A DNA stretch of 64,000 bases from Pseudomonas viridiflava (lineage in GTDB: Bacteria > Pseudomonadota > Gammaproteobacteria > Pseudomonadales > Pseudomonadaceae), in assembly GCF_900580865.1 (NCBI RefSeq), contig NZ_UTBZ01000012.1:62001-126000 (forward strand), read 5' to 3'. A model generated the notes under the pieces. It was not told the DNA's origin, searched no databases, and saw nothing but the letters and a program-made list of their open reading frames with translations. The position numbers and the translations under genes were made by a program. The number at the start of each line of letters is the position of its first letter. Position 1 is the stretch's first letter. Below, one piece after another: positions 17,714 to 26,325 of this stretch.

Positions 17714-18730
17714 ATGAAGATTCTGGTAACGGGTGGTGCCGGCTATATCGGCTCGCATACCACACTTGCATTGCTTGAAGCAGGTTATGAAGTTGTTGTG
17801 CTGGATAATCTTTGCAACAGCAGTGAAGCCGCGTTGCACGCCGTCGAGGGCATTTGCGGCAAGAGTGCCTGGATGATCCGCGGCGATGTCTGTGACCGGG
17901 CACTGCTCGATCGGATTTTCCGCGAACACAACATCGAAGCGGTGCTGCATTTTGCCGGCCTGAAGGCGGTCGGCGAGAGTGTGCGCAAGCCGCTCGAGTA
18001 CTACGAGACCAACGTCAGCGGCAGCATCAACCTGTGCCAGGCGATGGCGGCGGCGGGGGTGTTTCGCCTGGTGTTCAGCTCGTCGGCCACGGTGTATGGC
18101 GAGCCTGAGCAGATGCCGATCCGAGAGGATTTCCCCACTGGGAACCCGACCAATCCCTACGGCCAGTCCAAGCTCATCGTCGAGAATGTCCTGCGTGACC
18201 TGAGCCTGGCCGAGCCGCGCTGGAGCATCGCCTTGCTGCGCTACTTCAACCCGATCGGCGCCCACCATAGCGGCGATATGGGCGAAGACCCCAACGGCAT
18301 CCCGAATAATCTTGTGCCTTACATCAGCCAGGTCGCGGTCGGCAGCCTTCAGGAGTTGTCGATCTTCGGTAACGATTACCCGACGGTCGACGGCACCGGC
18401 GTGCGCGATTACATCCACGTCGTCGATCTGGCGGACGGCCACTTGAAGGCGCTGCAGTCCATTTCCGAACGCACTGGTATTCATACCTGGAACCTCGGCA
18501 CTGGCGACGGCTATAGCGTGCTGCAAGTGCTCCACGCGTTTGAACAGGCCTGCGGGCAACCGGTGCCATACCGGATGATGCCGCGTCGCTCCGGGGATAT
18601 CGCCGAGAGTTGGGCCGACGCCTCCAAGGCTGCGAAGGAACTTGGCTGGAAAGCCACGCGCAACTTGCAGGACATGGTCACTGACACTTGGCGCTGGCAA
18701 TCGAATCATCCCCAAGGCTACTCGCGATGA
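17714..18730 (+). CDS. galE: UDP-glucose 4-epimerase
   Basis: 338 residues, full GalE length. The NAD-binding TGGAGYIGSH is at residues 6-15, the catalytic Ser in SSSATVYG near 122, and the Tyr-Lys pair in NPYGQSK at about 149/153, matching the E. coli numbering. RYFNPIGAHHSG and YIHVVDLADGH are family blocks. It interconverts UDP-glucose and UDP-galactose, supporting a polymer with both sugars. It is divergent from galU; the yjb operon follows after 230 bases. Confidence 0.96.
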   Translation: MKILVTGGAGYIGSHTTLALLEAGYEVVVLDNLCNSSEAALHAVEGICGKSAWMIRGDVCDRALLDRIFREHNIEAVLHFAGLKAVGESVRKPLEYYETNVSGSINLCQAMAAAGVFRLVFSSSATVYGEPEQMPIREDFPTGNPTNPYGQSKLIVENVLRDLSLAEPRWSIALLRYFNPIGAHHSGDMGEDPNGIPNNLVPYISQVAVGSLQELSIFGNDYPTVDGTGVRDYIHVVDLADGHLKALQSISERTGIHTWNLGTGDGYSVLQVLHAFEQACGQPVPYRMMPRRSGDIAESWADASKAAKELGWKATRNLQDMVTDTWRWQSNHPQGYSR

Positions 18731-18747
18731 TGGCCATTTAGTCCAAT

Positions 18748-18760
18748 GTTATTTTCAGTC
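18748..18760 (+). promoter_or_regulatory. Third copy of the locus motif, upstream of the yjb operon
   Basis: GTTATTTTCAGTC differs at one base from the copies at 6095 and 17500. It is 213 bases before the first gene of the operon at 18961; the galE copy is 214 bases before its gene. The rest of 18731-18960 shows no gene. Function as an operator or promoter element is inferred only. Confidence 0.4.
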
Positions 18761-18960
18761 AGCTTGTTAGATAACGTCGGGAAATTACACTGGCAATGCC
18801 TTTTGCAAGTCCGTAGATATAAACCTGCCGTTCGACTTTTATCAGTTGGGTAAGACTGTGAAAGAACAACGGATCTTGTTCGCGCTTTTTGCGGACTTGA
18901 ACTCACCACCGCTAACTCAGGCCAGTTTTATAACAGGCCGAATGTTAGAAAGGAGTTGAT

Positions 18961-19197
18961 ATGAAAAAAGTGATGGCAGTTGCCCTGTTGACGATGTTGA
19001 GCAACTGGGCTGCCGCCGCTGAAGCACCGCTGACAGCGGTAACCAATGTAGGTGGCAACGTGGCGGCTTCTCAAGCGCCCGCAGCCAGTACTGCAATGGT
19101 TGCCAGTGCTGTAGCGGCGTCTAACAGCGGTGGCAGTGCCAACGGCGGTACCACCGGTACGACGGGTACCACCGGTACAACCGGCACGCATAACTAA
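18961..19197 (+). CDS. yjbE: YjbE-like small secreted Ala/Gly/Thr-rich protein
   Basis: 78 residues. Residues 1-20 are a signal peptide (MKKVMAVALLTMLSNWAAAA). The mature part is rich in Ala, Ser and Gly and ends in a Gly-Thr-Thr run (GGTTGTTGTTGTTGTHN). E. coli YjbE has the same size, signal and Thr-rich tail and opens the yjbEFGH exopolysaccharide operon, as this gene does here. AAAGGAG lies just before the ATG. Role unknown in any organism; perhaps a periplasmic accessory. A palindrome and a terminator-like hairpin follow, so it may be transcribed in excess over the downstream genes. Confidence 0.78.
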   Translation: MKKVMAVALLTMLSNWAAAAEAPLTAVTNVGGNVAASQAPAASTAMVASAVAASNSGGSANGGTTGTTGTTGTTGTHN

Positions 19198-19257
19198 CAG
19201 GAAGTTCTGTTAGTGCAGTACAGGGTCGCCCGACGCAAGTCGGGTGACTTTGTTTTT
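19194..19257 (+). terminator. Palindrome and leaky terminator between yjbE and the export gene
   Basis: CTAACAG (19194-19200) and CTGTTAG (19207-19213) are perfect inverse arms overlapping the yjbE stop. GTCGCCCGAC (19225-19234) and GTCGGGTGAC (19239-19248) form a second stem with one mismatch, followed by TTTGTTTTT. Such a signal would lower expression of the downstream genes relative to yjbE. Confidence 0.6.
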
Positions 19258-19287
19258 GGATTCGCCCTTGAATAGCGTAGTGCCATT

Positions 19288-20403
19288 ATGACTCGTAGTG
19301 TTTATCTTTTAATGTTGGCAAGTCTCGCTTTGCAAGGTTGCATGTTTTCCCCCGGTCAATACCTCAGCACCAGTGACATCACCCGCCAGGGTGCCAGTGA
19401 AAGCAGCCGGGTCGAGCTGATTCCGATCACGCCGAAGCTGATTGCCATGAACCGCGCCACGCAAAAGCGTGAGTCGCTGCCGCCGGAGCTGTTGGCGACC
19501 CCGGCCGAATACCGCATCGGCAACAACGATGTCTTGTACATCACCGTGTGGGATCACCCGGAACTGACGGCCCCGTCCGGCGCGCAACAACAGATCGATG
19601 CCAACGGCCGACTGGTGCGTTCCGACGGCACGCTCTACTACCCGTTCATCAAGGAAGTCCAGGCCACCGGCCGGACCATCCAGCAACTGCGCTCGGACAT
19701 CGAACAGCGGCTGTCGGCATTCATCGCCGAGCCGCAGGTAGATGTCGCGGTGTTGCGTTTCGCCAGCCAGAAAGTCGTGGTCACTGGCGCGGTAACCAAG
19801 GCCGGCCCGCAAGCGATTTCCACCAATCCGCTGAGCGTGGTCGAAGCCCTTGGCTCGGCCGGCATCGATACCAACAACGCCGATTTGTCCGGGCTGTTGC
19901 TGACGCGCAAGGGGCGCACCTATCCGCTCAATCTCGACTCGCTCAATCAGCAGGATTCCGAGTTGCAGAACGTCTACCTCAAGGGCGGTGATCAGCTGTA
20001 TCTGCCGTACAACGACAACAAGCGCATCTACGTGATGGGCGAGGTCAACCAACCGCGTGCGCTGAGTTTCAAGACCGCGACGATGAACCTCACCGACGTG
20101 CTTGGTTCGGTCGGTGGCCTGGCCCAGACCACCTCCAATGGCAATGCGGTCTATGTCATTCGTGGCGTGGAAAACCTCGATGTCGAACCGGCCAAGATCT
20201 ACCAGCTGGAAGCCGAATCGCCGACCGCCATGGCGCTCGCTTCGCACTTCGAAGTCCGCCCGCAGGACGTGGTGTATGTCGGGCCTGCCAACGTGACTCG
20301 CTGGAACCGTCTGATCAGCCAATTGGTGCCGTCGGCATCGATTGTCGGCACTGGCGCTTCCGCTGCGAAGAACTGGAGCGAATACAGTAACAACAGCAAA
20401 TAA
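19288..20403 (+). CDS. wza: Wza-type outer-membrane polysaccharide export lipoprotein
   Basis: 371 residues. Lipobox LQGC places the lipidated Cys at residue 18. The polysaccharide-export (PES) domain begins near RIGNNDVLYITVWDHPEL (about residue 75), followed by FIKEVQATGRTIQQLRSDIEQRL and VDVAVLRFASQKVVVTGAV. Two SLBB-like units follow, the second at IYVMGEVNQPRALSFKT. The C-terminal RWNRLISQLVPS helix can form the amphipathic outer-membrane barrel of Wza. It completes the Wzb-Wzc-Wza export route though in a different operon from wzb and wzc. Confidence 0.93.
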   Translation: MTRSVYLLMLASLALQGCMFSPGQYLSTSDITRQGASESSRVELIPITPKLIAMNRATQKRESLPPELLATPAEYRIGNNDVLYITVWDHPELTAPSGAQQQIDANGRLVRSDGTLYYPFIKEVQATGRTIQQLRSDIEQRLSAFIAEPQVDVAVLRFASQKVVVTGAVTKAGPQAISTNPLSVVEALGSAGIDTNNADLSGLLLTRKGRTYPLNLDSLNQQDSELQNVYLKGGDQLYLPYNDNKRIYVMGEVNQPRALSFKTATMNLTDVLGSVGGLAQTTSNGNAVYVIRGVENLDVEPAKIYQLEAESPTAMALASHFEVRPQDVVYVGPANVTRWNRLISQLVPSASIVGTGASAAKNWSEYSNNSK

Positions 20404-20414
20404 GGTCGCCGACT

Positions 20415-21080
20415 TTGAACATTTTGAAAGTTGGCCTGTGCCTGATGGCGGCCTCGTTGCTGTGCGGCTGTAACCCGCTGATGAGCGCTTCGTTGAACAA
20501 CCTTAAAGCGGCAGTCGTCGGCCCGGATGAAGTGGACGTGTCGGCGGCTGAAGTGGCCGGGGTCAATTATCCGCAACTGAAACTGACCACGCCTTCCGGC
20601 TCCGGTGTGCTGGCGCTGGTGCGCGAGCGCGATGATCTGCAGTTCTGGGTCGCTTCCGGCAAACAGGTTCTGTTGCTGCGCAATGGCCTCGCCGTGCGCA
20701 CCATTGGCCTGGGCTTGGAAGGCGATCTCGACGGCACGCGGCTGGCCGATGACTCGCCGTTTAAACAAGGCCTGCATCACGTCGTCGACGGTTTCACCAC
20801 GCGGCGCTGGATCGACCTCTACAAGGGTCAGGAAGTCGGGGTGATCGTTAACAGCCGCTTCTCCCGCCGCTCCGAACAGACCCTGAAGATTCTCGACAAG
20901 GAATACACCGTGCTGCGTGTCGATGAGCAGATTGACGCCCCGGCCATCGGCCTGAGCGCGACCAATCGTTACTGGGTCGACCCGCGTGACGGTTTCATTT
21001 TGCAGAGTGAGCAGCAACTGACGACGCAGTTGCGCGTCAAGCTTGTGCAACTGACCCCTGATCGCAGGCACCTGCCGTGA
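20415..21080 (+). CDS. yjbF: YjbF/GfcB-family lipoprotein
   Basis: 221 residues from TTG 20415, with AAGG nine bases upstream. A signal with lipobox LCGC gives a lipidated Cys19. The rest (LYKGQEVGVIVNSRFSRRSEQTLKILDKEYTVLRVDEQI and YWVDPRDGFILQSEQQL) fits the YjbF/GfcB family of outer-membrane lipoproteins found in group 4 capsule and Yjb operons. Exact role unknown; needed for polymer secretion in those systems. Its stop overlaps the next start (TGATG). Confidence 0.82.
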   Translation: MNILKVGLCLMAASLLCGCNPLMSASLNNLKAAVVGPDEVDVSAAEVAGVNYPQLKLTTPSGSGVLALVRERDDLQFWVASGKQVLLLRNGLAVRTIGLGLEGDLDGTRLADDSPFKQGLHHVVDGFTTRRWIDLYKGQEVGVIVNSRFSRRSEQTLKILDKEYTVLRVDEQIDAPAIGLSATNRYWVDPRDGFILQSEQQLTTQLRVKLVQLTPDRRHLP

Positions 21081-21838
21081 TGCGCCTGAAAATGTTATCG
21101 GCCAGCCTGATGCTGGTCGCGAGTGTGAGTCAGGCGGCCGTCACGGTGTCGGGTGATGTCGCCAATCCCGGGCCGGTCAAGTTGCCACCGGGCGGACGCT
21201 TGCTCGATGTGATCAGCGAAGCGGTGCCGAATGCCGAGGGCTATTGGCTGGCGGGCGGCTTGCTGCGGCAGTCGCTGATTGAGGAGCAGACACGGCTCAA
21301 GGTCGGTGTGCTGTTTGATCTGGATGTGCTGCAACGCATGTCGATGTTGTTCGACCGGCCGAGCCGTGCGGCACTGGCGCAGCGCATTGCCGAAGAAGTG
21401 CGGCAGATGCCGGTGACGGGACGGCAGATCGCCGATCTCGATCCGGTCGCGCTGGAGGTTGGCTTTGCGCGCAACATTCGCCTCGACGACGGCGATCGTC
21501 TGGTTTATCCGAAGCGCGTCGATGAAGTGCAAGTGCTCGGTGCCGTCGCTGAGCCGTGTCACTTGCCGTATCAGCCGTTGCAGGAGGCCCGTGAGTATCT
21601 GCAAGGCTGCTCGATTCTGGCCGATGCCGAAGCCGATTACCTGTGGCTGATCCAGCCCAACGGCGTGTCGCGGCGCGTCGGCATCGCCCACTGGAATCGT
21701 GAGTCCGGGCAATTCCCGGTGGCCGGCAGCAAGATTCTGGTGCCGGTGAAAAATGATGATCTTGATCCGCCTCTTCCTGAACTGAATCAGCAGTTGGCCG
21801 AATTCATTGCCACGCAGCTGGCCGAGGTGGTTCGTTGA
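21080..21838 (+). CDS. yjbG: YjbG/GfcC-family periplasmic capsule-secretion protein
   Basis: 252 residues from ATG 21080; a GTG three bases earlier is also possible. A signal peptide ends near SQA|AV. It then reads VTVSGDVANPGPVKLPPGGRLLDVI, a ubiquitin-like beta-grasp opening like SLBB domains, and later LDDGDRLVYPKRVDEVQVLGAV, a second such unit, typical of GfcC. GfcC-type proteins lack a membrane anchor and are thought to help Wza-mediated export. Coupled by one-base overlap to yjbF and by four bases to yjbH. Confidence 0.82.
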   Translation: MRLKMLSASLMLVASVSQAAVTVSGDVANPGPVKLPPGGRLLDVISEAVPNAEGYWLAGGLLRQSLIEEQTRLKVGVLFDLDVLQRMSMLFDRPSRAALAQRIAEEVRQMPVTGRQIADLDPVALEVGFARNIRLDDGDRLVYPKRVDEVQVLGAVAEPCHLPYQPLQEAREYLQGCSILADAEADYLWLIQPNGVSRRVGIAHWNRESGQFPVAGSKILVPVKNDDLDPPLPELNQQLAEFIATQLAEVVR

Positions 21839-23913
21839 AGTTACGTTTTGCAGCTGTGTTGTTATTGCCTTGCGGTCTGGCTCATGCCGAGCCGCGCATT
21901 ACCCAGAATGACTTCGGTGGCACCGGTCTGTTGCAGACGCCGACCGCGCGCATGGCCCCGGCCGGCGAGTTGAGCGTCAACGCCAACCGCACCGATCCGT
22001 ACAGTCGCTACAGCGTGTCGTTGCAGCCGCTGGACTGGCTTGAAGGCTCGTTTCGCTACACCGCGATCACCAACAGGCCGTACGGCTCGGAGGCCCTCAG
22101 CGGTAGTCAAAGCTATAAGGACAAGGCGGTCGACGTCAAAGTCCGGCTGTGGCAGGAAAGTCACTGGTTGCCCGACGTGGCGCTGGGCTTCCGAGATATC
22201 GGTGGTACCGGTTTGTTCTCCAGTGAATTTTTCGTCGCCAACAAGCGCTACGACAATTTCGATTTCAGCGCCGGTATTGCTTGGGGTTATCTCGGTAATC
22301 GCGGCGATATCGACAATCCGTTGGGCTACGTCAGCGATCGCTTCGATACCCGTCCGGCCCTCGAAGGCACCGGTGACGTCAACTCGGGTTCGTACTTCCG
22401 TGGCCGGCCGTCGTTTTTCGGTGGTGTGAGCTATCAGACGCCGTGGGATCGCCTCAGCCTGAAACTCGAATTTGAAGGCAACGACTACAAGCACGAACCG
22501 AAGGAAAACGAGATCAAGCAGGATTCGCCGATCAACCTTGGCGCGGTGTTCAAAGTGACTGATTCGGTCGATGTCAGCGCGGCGTGGGAGCGCGGTAATA
22601 CGGCGATGTTCGGCGTGACCTTTCACACCAATTTCGTCAGCCGCAAGGCACCGGCGAAGACTTACGATCCGACTCCGGAACCGCTGCCGGCGAAGGCACC
22701 GAACACAGCGATGGATCAGGTCAACTGGGCCAACGTCTCGCAGCGTTTGCAGCAGAATGCCGGCTACAAGGTCGAGCGCATTACCCAGCGTGATTCCGAG
22801 CTGATCGTGTATGGCGAGCAGCAGCGTTACTTCCATTCGTCCAAGGCTGTCGGCCGGGCGAGCCGGATTCTCGACAACAGCGTCAACGACGACATCGACT
22901 GGTTCACCGTGGTCAACAAGCGCTACGACTTGCCGCTGGAAGAAACCAGTTTGCCGCGCCAGACCTTCCGCGAAGTGATCAACAACGAGGAGCCACTGGA
23001 GTCGCTGCATCGCACCACCGAGATCAACCCGGCGATGCCGCACAACGAGAAAACCCTCTACACCGAAGCGCCGCAGCATTTCAGCTATGGCGTAGGGTTG
23101 GGCTTCAAGCAGAACGTCGGCGGCCCGGATGGCTTGCTCTATCAATTGAGTGCCGATGCGGACGCCGAATACCGCTTCAACCGCAACACCTGGTGGAGCG
23201 GTTTGCTCAGTGCCAACCTGGCCAACAACTTCGATAAATTCAGCTACGACGCCCCGAGCGGTTTGCCGCGTGTGCGCACGGATTTGCGTCAGTACCTGAC
23301 CACGTCTAACACGACCATGCCGTTGTTCCAGGTCAGCCATGCCGAGCAGTTGGATAAAGACTGGTATGGCATGGTCTATGGCGGTTATCTGGAGTCGATG
23401 TTTGCCGGTGTCGGCGGTGAAGTGCTGTTCCGCCCGACCGGTGAGCGCTGGTCGGTGGGTGCGGACCTGAACTGGGTGCGTCAGCGCGATTTCGATCAGG
23501 GTTTTGCCCTGCGCGATTACTCGGTGGTGACCGGGCATATCACCGGTTATACCGATCTTCCGTTCGATACGCTGGCGGCGGTTAGCGTCGGGCGTTATCT
23601 CGCCGGTGACTGGGGCGGCACGCTGGACATCTCGCGCGAGTTTTTCAATGGCGTGCGCTTTGGGGCGTGGGCGACGATCACCACGGCGGGTAGCGCGGAG
23701 TACGGCGAAGGTAGTTTCGACAAAGGCATCTACCTGTCGATCCCGTTCGACGAAATGATGAGCATGTCGACCATGCGCCGCGCCAACCTGGTCTGGGCCC
23801 CACTGACCCGTGACGGTGGTGCGCGACTCAGCCGTAGCTACCAACTGCACTCGATGACCGATAGCCGGGAAGGGGATATGTTTTATCGTAATTTCGAGAA
23901 GATCACGGAGTAA
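21835..23913 (+). CDS. yjbH: YjbH-family outer-membrane exopolysaccharide protein
   Basis: 692 residues from TTG 21835, overlapping the yjbG stop. Signal peptide to about AHA|EP, then the family N-terminal signature NDFGGTGLLQTPTARMAPAGEL. Many alternating short hydrophobic strands (for example WWSGLLSANLANN, WYGMVYGGYLESMFAGVGGEVLFRP) and a Phe near the C-terminus indicate an outer-membrane beta-barrel, probably a double barrel as proposed for GfcD/YjbH. It may provide or open an exit for the polymer alongside Wza. It ends in front of the long repeat array. Confidence 0.85.
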   Translation: MKLRFAAVLLLPCGLAHAEPRITQNDFGGTGLLQTPTARMAPAGELSVNANRTDPYSRYSVSLQPLDWLEGSFRYTAITNRPYGSEALSGSQSYKDKAVDVKVRLWQESHWLPDVALGFRDIGGTGLFSSEFFVANKRYDNFDFSAGIAWGYLGNRGDIDNPLGYVSDRFDTRPALEGTGDVNSGSYFRGRPSFFGGVSYQTPWDRLSLKLEFEGNDYKHEPKENEIKQDSPINLGAVFKVTDSVDVSAAWERGNTAMFGVTFHTNFVSRKAPAKTYDPTPEPLPAKAPNTAMDQVNWANVSQRLQQNAGYKVERITQRDSELIVYGEQQRYFHSSKAVGRASRILDNSVNDDIDWFTVVNKRYDLPLEETSLPRQTFREVINNEEPLESLHRTTEINPAMPHNEKTLYTEAPQHFSYGVGLGFKQNVGGPDGLLYQLSADADAEYRFNRNTWWSGLLSANLANNFDKFSYDAPSGLPRVRTDLRQYLTTSNTTMPLFQVSHAEQLDKDWYGMVYGGYLESMFAGVGGEVLFRPTGERWSVGADLNWVRQRDFDQGFALRDYSVVTGHITGYTDLPFDTLAAVSVGRYLAGDWGGTLDISREFFNGVRFGAWATITTAGSAEYGEGSFDKGIYLSIPFDEMMSMSTMRRANLVWAPLTRDGGARLSRSYQLHSMTDSREGDMFYRNFEKITE

Positions 23914-23931
23914 CCTCAAGTCTTCCGAAAA

Positions 23932-24840
23932 CCCTGTGGGAGCGAGCCTGCTCGCGAAGGCGTCAGCACAGTCAGCATCCTAGTTGCCTGACCCACCGCT
24001 TTCGCGAGCAGGCTCGCTCCCACATTGGCTATTTGTCACGCCAAAAAATCCCGATGCCATCCCAAATCCCTGTGGGAGCGAGCCTGCTCGCGAAGGCGCC
24101 CGCACAGTCAGCATCATCATTGCCTGACCCACCGCTTTCGCGAGCAAGCTCGCTCCCACATTGGCTATTTGTCACACCACAAATCCCCACTCATACCCGA
24201 ATCCCTGTGGGAGCGAGCTTGCTCGCGAAAGCGTCAGCACAGTCGACATCCCCGTTACCTGACCCAGCGCTTTCGCGAGCAGGCTCGCTCCCACATTGGA
24301 TATCTGTCACGCCATAAATCTCGAACCATTCCCGAATCCCTGTGGGAGCGAGCTTGCTCGCGAAAGCGTCAGCACATCCAACATCAATGTTGCCTGACCC
24401 AGCGCTTTCGCGAGCAAGCTCGCTCCCACATTGGCTATTTGTCACACCACAGATCCCGAGCTATCCACAAATTTCCTGTGGGAGCGAGCCTGCTCGCGAA
24501 GGCGTCAGCACATCCAGCATCAATGTTGCCTGACCCACCGCTTTCGCGAGCAAGCTCGCTCCCACATTGGCTATTTGTCACACCACAGATCCCGATCCAA
24601 CCACAAATCCCCTGTAGGAGTGAGCCTGCTCGCGATAGCGTCCGACCAGCCGACATCCCTGTTGCCTGACCCACCGCCATCGCGAGCAGGCTCACTCCTA
24701 CAATGGTTATCTGTCACACCACAAATCCCGAGCCATTCCCTAATCCCTGTGGGAGCGAGCTTGCTCGCGAAGGCGTCAGCACAGTCAGCATCAATGTTGC
24801 CTGACCCACCGCTTTCGCGAGCAAGCTCACTCCCACAGGT
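23932..24840. repeat. Tandem array of seven BIME units (14 REP palindromes)
   Basis: Seven head-to-tail units begin at 23932, 24069, 24203, 24338, 24474, 24610 and 24745, a period of 134-137 bases. Each unit is a left REP (CTGTGGGAGCGAGC...), about 45 bases of spacer with GTTGCCTGACCCA, an inverted right REP (GCTCGCTCCCACA), then a linker with GGCTATTTGTCAC. Units 1-5 and 7 share the TGTGGGAGCGAG arm; unit 6 is a variant with TGTAGGAGTGAG arms compensated on both sides. It fills the gap between convergent yjbH and the sugar transferase gene. The 17 or so bases before and about 50 after it are unremarkable. Confidence 0.95.
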
Positions 24841-24888
24841 TTTGACATCCCTCCACAATCCACTCCCGCTCCCAAATCCCAGGCACAA

Positions 24889-24910
24889 AAAAGGGGACTT
24901 TCGTCCCCTT
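24889..24910 (-). terminator. Terminator of the priming transferase gene
   Basis: Read on the minus strand, AAGGGGAC and GTCCCCTT pair around a 4-base loop and are followed by TTTTTT. It lies 21 bases after the stop of the gene at 24931. Confidence 0.88.
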
Positions 24911-24930
24911 GCGGTATCCAGCGTCGAACC

Positions 24931-26325
24931 TCAGTAAATATCCTTCGACAGCAACGTAAACGGCGTCTTCACCAGGATCTTCAGATCCAGCCACAACGAC
25001 CAACTGTTGATGTACTGCAGGTCAATCTCCACACGCTTCTGCATCTTGTCGATAGTATCCGTCTCACCGCGGCAGCCGCTGATCTGGGCCAACCCGGTGA
25101 TCCCCGGTTTAATCCGGTGACGCGCCATGTACGCGAGGATTTTCCCCGAGTAGTAGTTGTTGTGCGCGACGGCGTGCGGGCGAGGGCCGACCAGGGCCAT
25201 GTGCCCTTGCAGCACGTTGAACAATTGCGGCAATTCATCCAGCGAAGTGCGACGGATAAAGCGGCCGACTGCGGTAATGCGCGAATCATTACGGCTGGCC
25301 TGCTTCACCTCACGGTCATCGTGAACACGCATCGAGCGGAACTTCCAGACCTTGATCACCTTGCCGTTCCAGCCGTGGCGATCCTGTTTAAAGAACACCG
25401 GGCCAGGCGAGTTGATCTTCACCGCCAACGCAATGATCAGCAGGATCGGACTCAGCGCGATGATCGCCAGAAACGCCACGGTTTTCTCGACCAGACTCTT
25501 GCTCAAAGCAGCGGTAGGGCGGCTGGTCAGCGGGCTCTCGTTCAAGTAGATCGCCGGCAGACCGTCCACGACCTTCACCGAGTGATTGAGCAGGGTCAGA
25601 CTGTTCAGATCCGGCACCCACACCACATCGACGTTGGCCCCCAGCAAGTCACCATAAATCGCCTCGATTTTCGCGGCTTCACACAACGGCAGGGTGATAT
25701 ACAAACGACGGATGTCATGCGCCTCGATCAGCTCCAGCAGCTGTTCCTGATCGCCAACCACACGCGGTGCATCCGAACCCAGCGCCGACACATCGCCATT
25801 GCTGACCAAACCTACCAACGGCAGATTTTCCAGTTGGCTAAGCTTCTTCGCCAGACCCAGCGCTAGTTCGCCAGTGCCGACGATCAGCGTCTTGTGCTCG
25901 CTTTTACGCGAGCGCTGGTAGTACTTGGAAAACGCATGCAGCGGAGCGTAGAGAAACGCCTGACCGAGGAAGCCATACACCGCCCAGCTCAGAATCACCT
26001 GCCGCGAAAACAGCTCATCGGCCTGGCAGACAAAGGCGATGCACGCCAGCGCCGCCATGGTCATCGACCAACCCATAAACAGTCGACCGAGACCGGTGAG
26101 GTAATTATCACGCTTGCGATACACACCGCTAAACGTATAAGCCGGCACCGACGCCAGTACCGCCAGCGTTGCACACATCCGGTAGTAAAACGCGACCGTC
26201 CCGGTGTGCTGCTCGGCCAGTATGAACAACAGCGTCACCACAAAGCCCTGTGCCAGCGCCCATTGGCCCCAAAAGGTCAGTCCCTTGAGGCCTGTGCTTC
26301 GATTGATACTTAGAGAAAGATCCAT
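24931..26325 (-). CDS. Undecaprenyl-phosphate sugar phosphotransferase (priming enzyme, WcaJ type)
   Basis: 464 residues from ATG 26325, with GGGGAT upstream. Four N-terminal membrane helices, a CoA-binding-like Rossmann domain (KTLIVGTGELALGLAKKL near 150), a further helix near 290, then the catalytic domain: PVFFKQDRHGWNGKVIKVWKFRSM, DELPQLFNVLQGHMALVGPRP and the PGITGLAQISGCRG block. It moves hexose-1-phosphate, most often glucose from UDP-glucose, onto undecaprenyl phosphate to start each repeat. It is alone on the minus strand, separated by the repeat array from yjbH. Donor sugar inferred from galU/galE. Confidence 0.93.
   Translation of the reverse strand: MDLSLSINRSTGLKGLTFWGQWALAQGFVVTLLFILAEQHTGTVAFYYRMCATLAVLASVPAYTFSGVYRKRDNYLTGLGRLFMGWSMTMAALACIAFVCQADELFSRQVILSWAVYGFLGQAFLYAPLHAFSKYYQRSRKSEHKTLIVGTGELALGLAKKLSQLENLPLVGLVSNGDVSALGSDAPRVVGDQEQLLELIEAHDIRRLYITLPLCEAAKIEAIYGDLLGANVDVVWVPDLNSLTLLNHSVKVVDGLPAIYLNESPLTSRPTAALSKSLVEKTVAFLAIIALSPILLIIALAVKINSPGPVFFKQDRHGWNGKVIKVWKFRSMRVHDDREVKQASRNDSRITAVGRFIRRTSLDELPQLFNVLQGHMALVGPRPHAVAHNNYYSGKILAYMARHRIKPGITGLAQISGCRGETDTIDKMQKRVEIDLQYINSWSLWLDLKILVKTPFTLLSKDIY

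Noticed and set aside
21862..23919. Minus-strand open frame of 685 codons opposite yjbH
   Set aside because: Shadow of the strongly biased GC-rich coding strand; no start signal, signal peptide or homology, while the plus strand has the full YjbH signature.
23932..24840. Possible CRISPR array
   Set aside because: Repeats are 134-137 bases apart, each with two inverted palindromes, and spacers are near-identical; no cas genes. It is a REP/BIME array.
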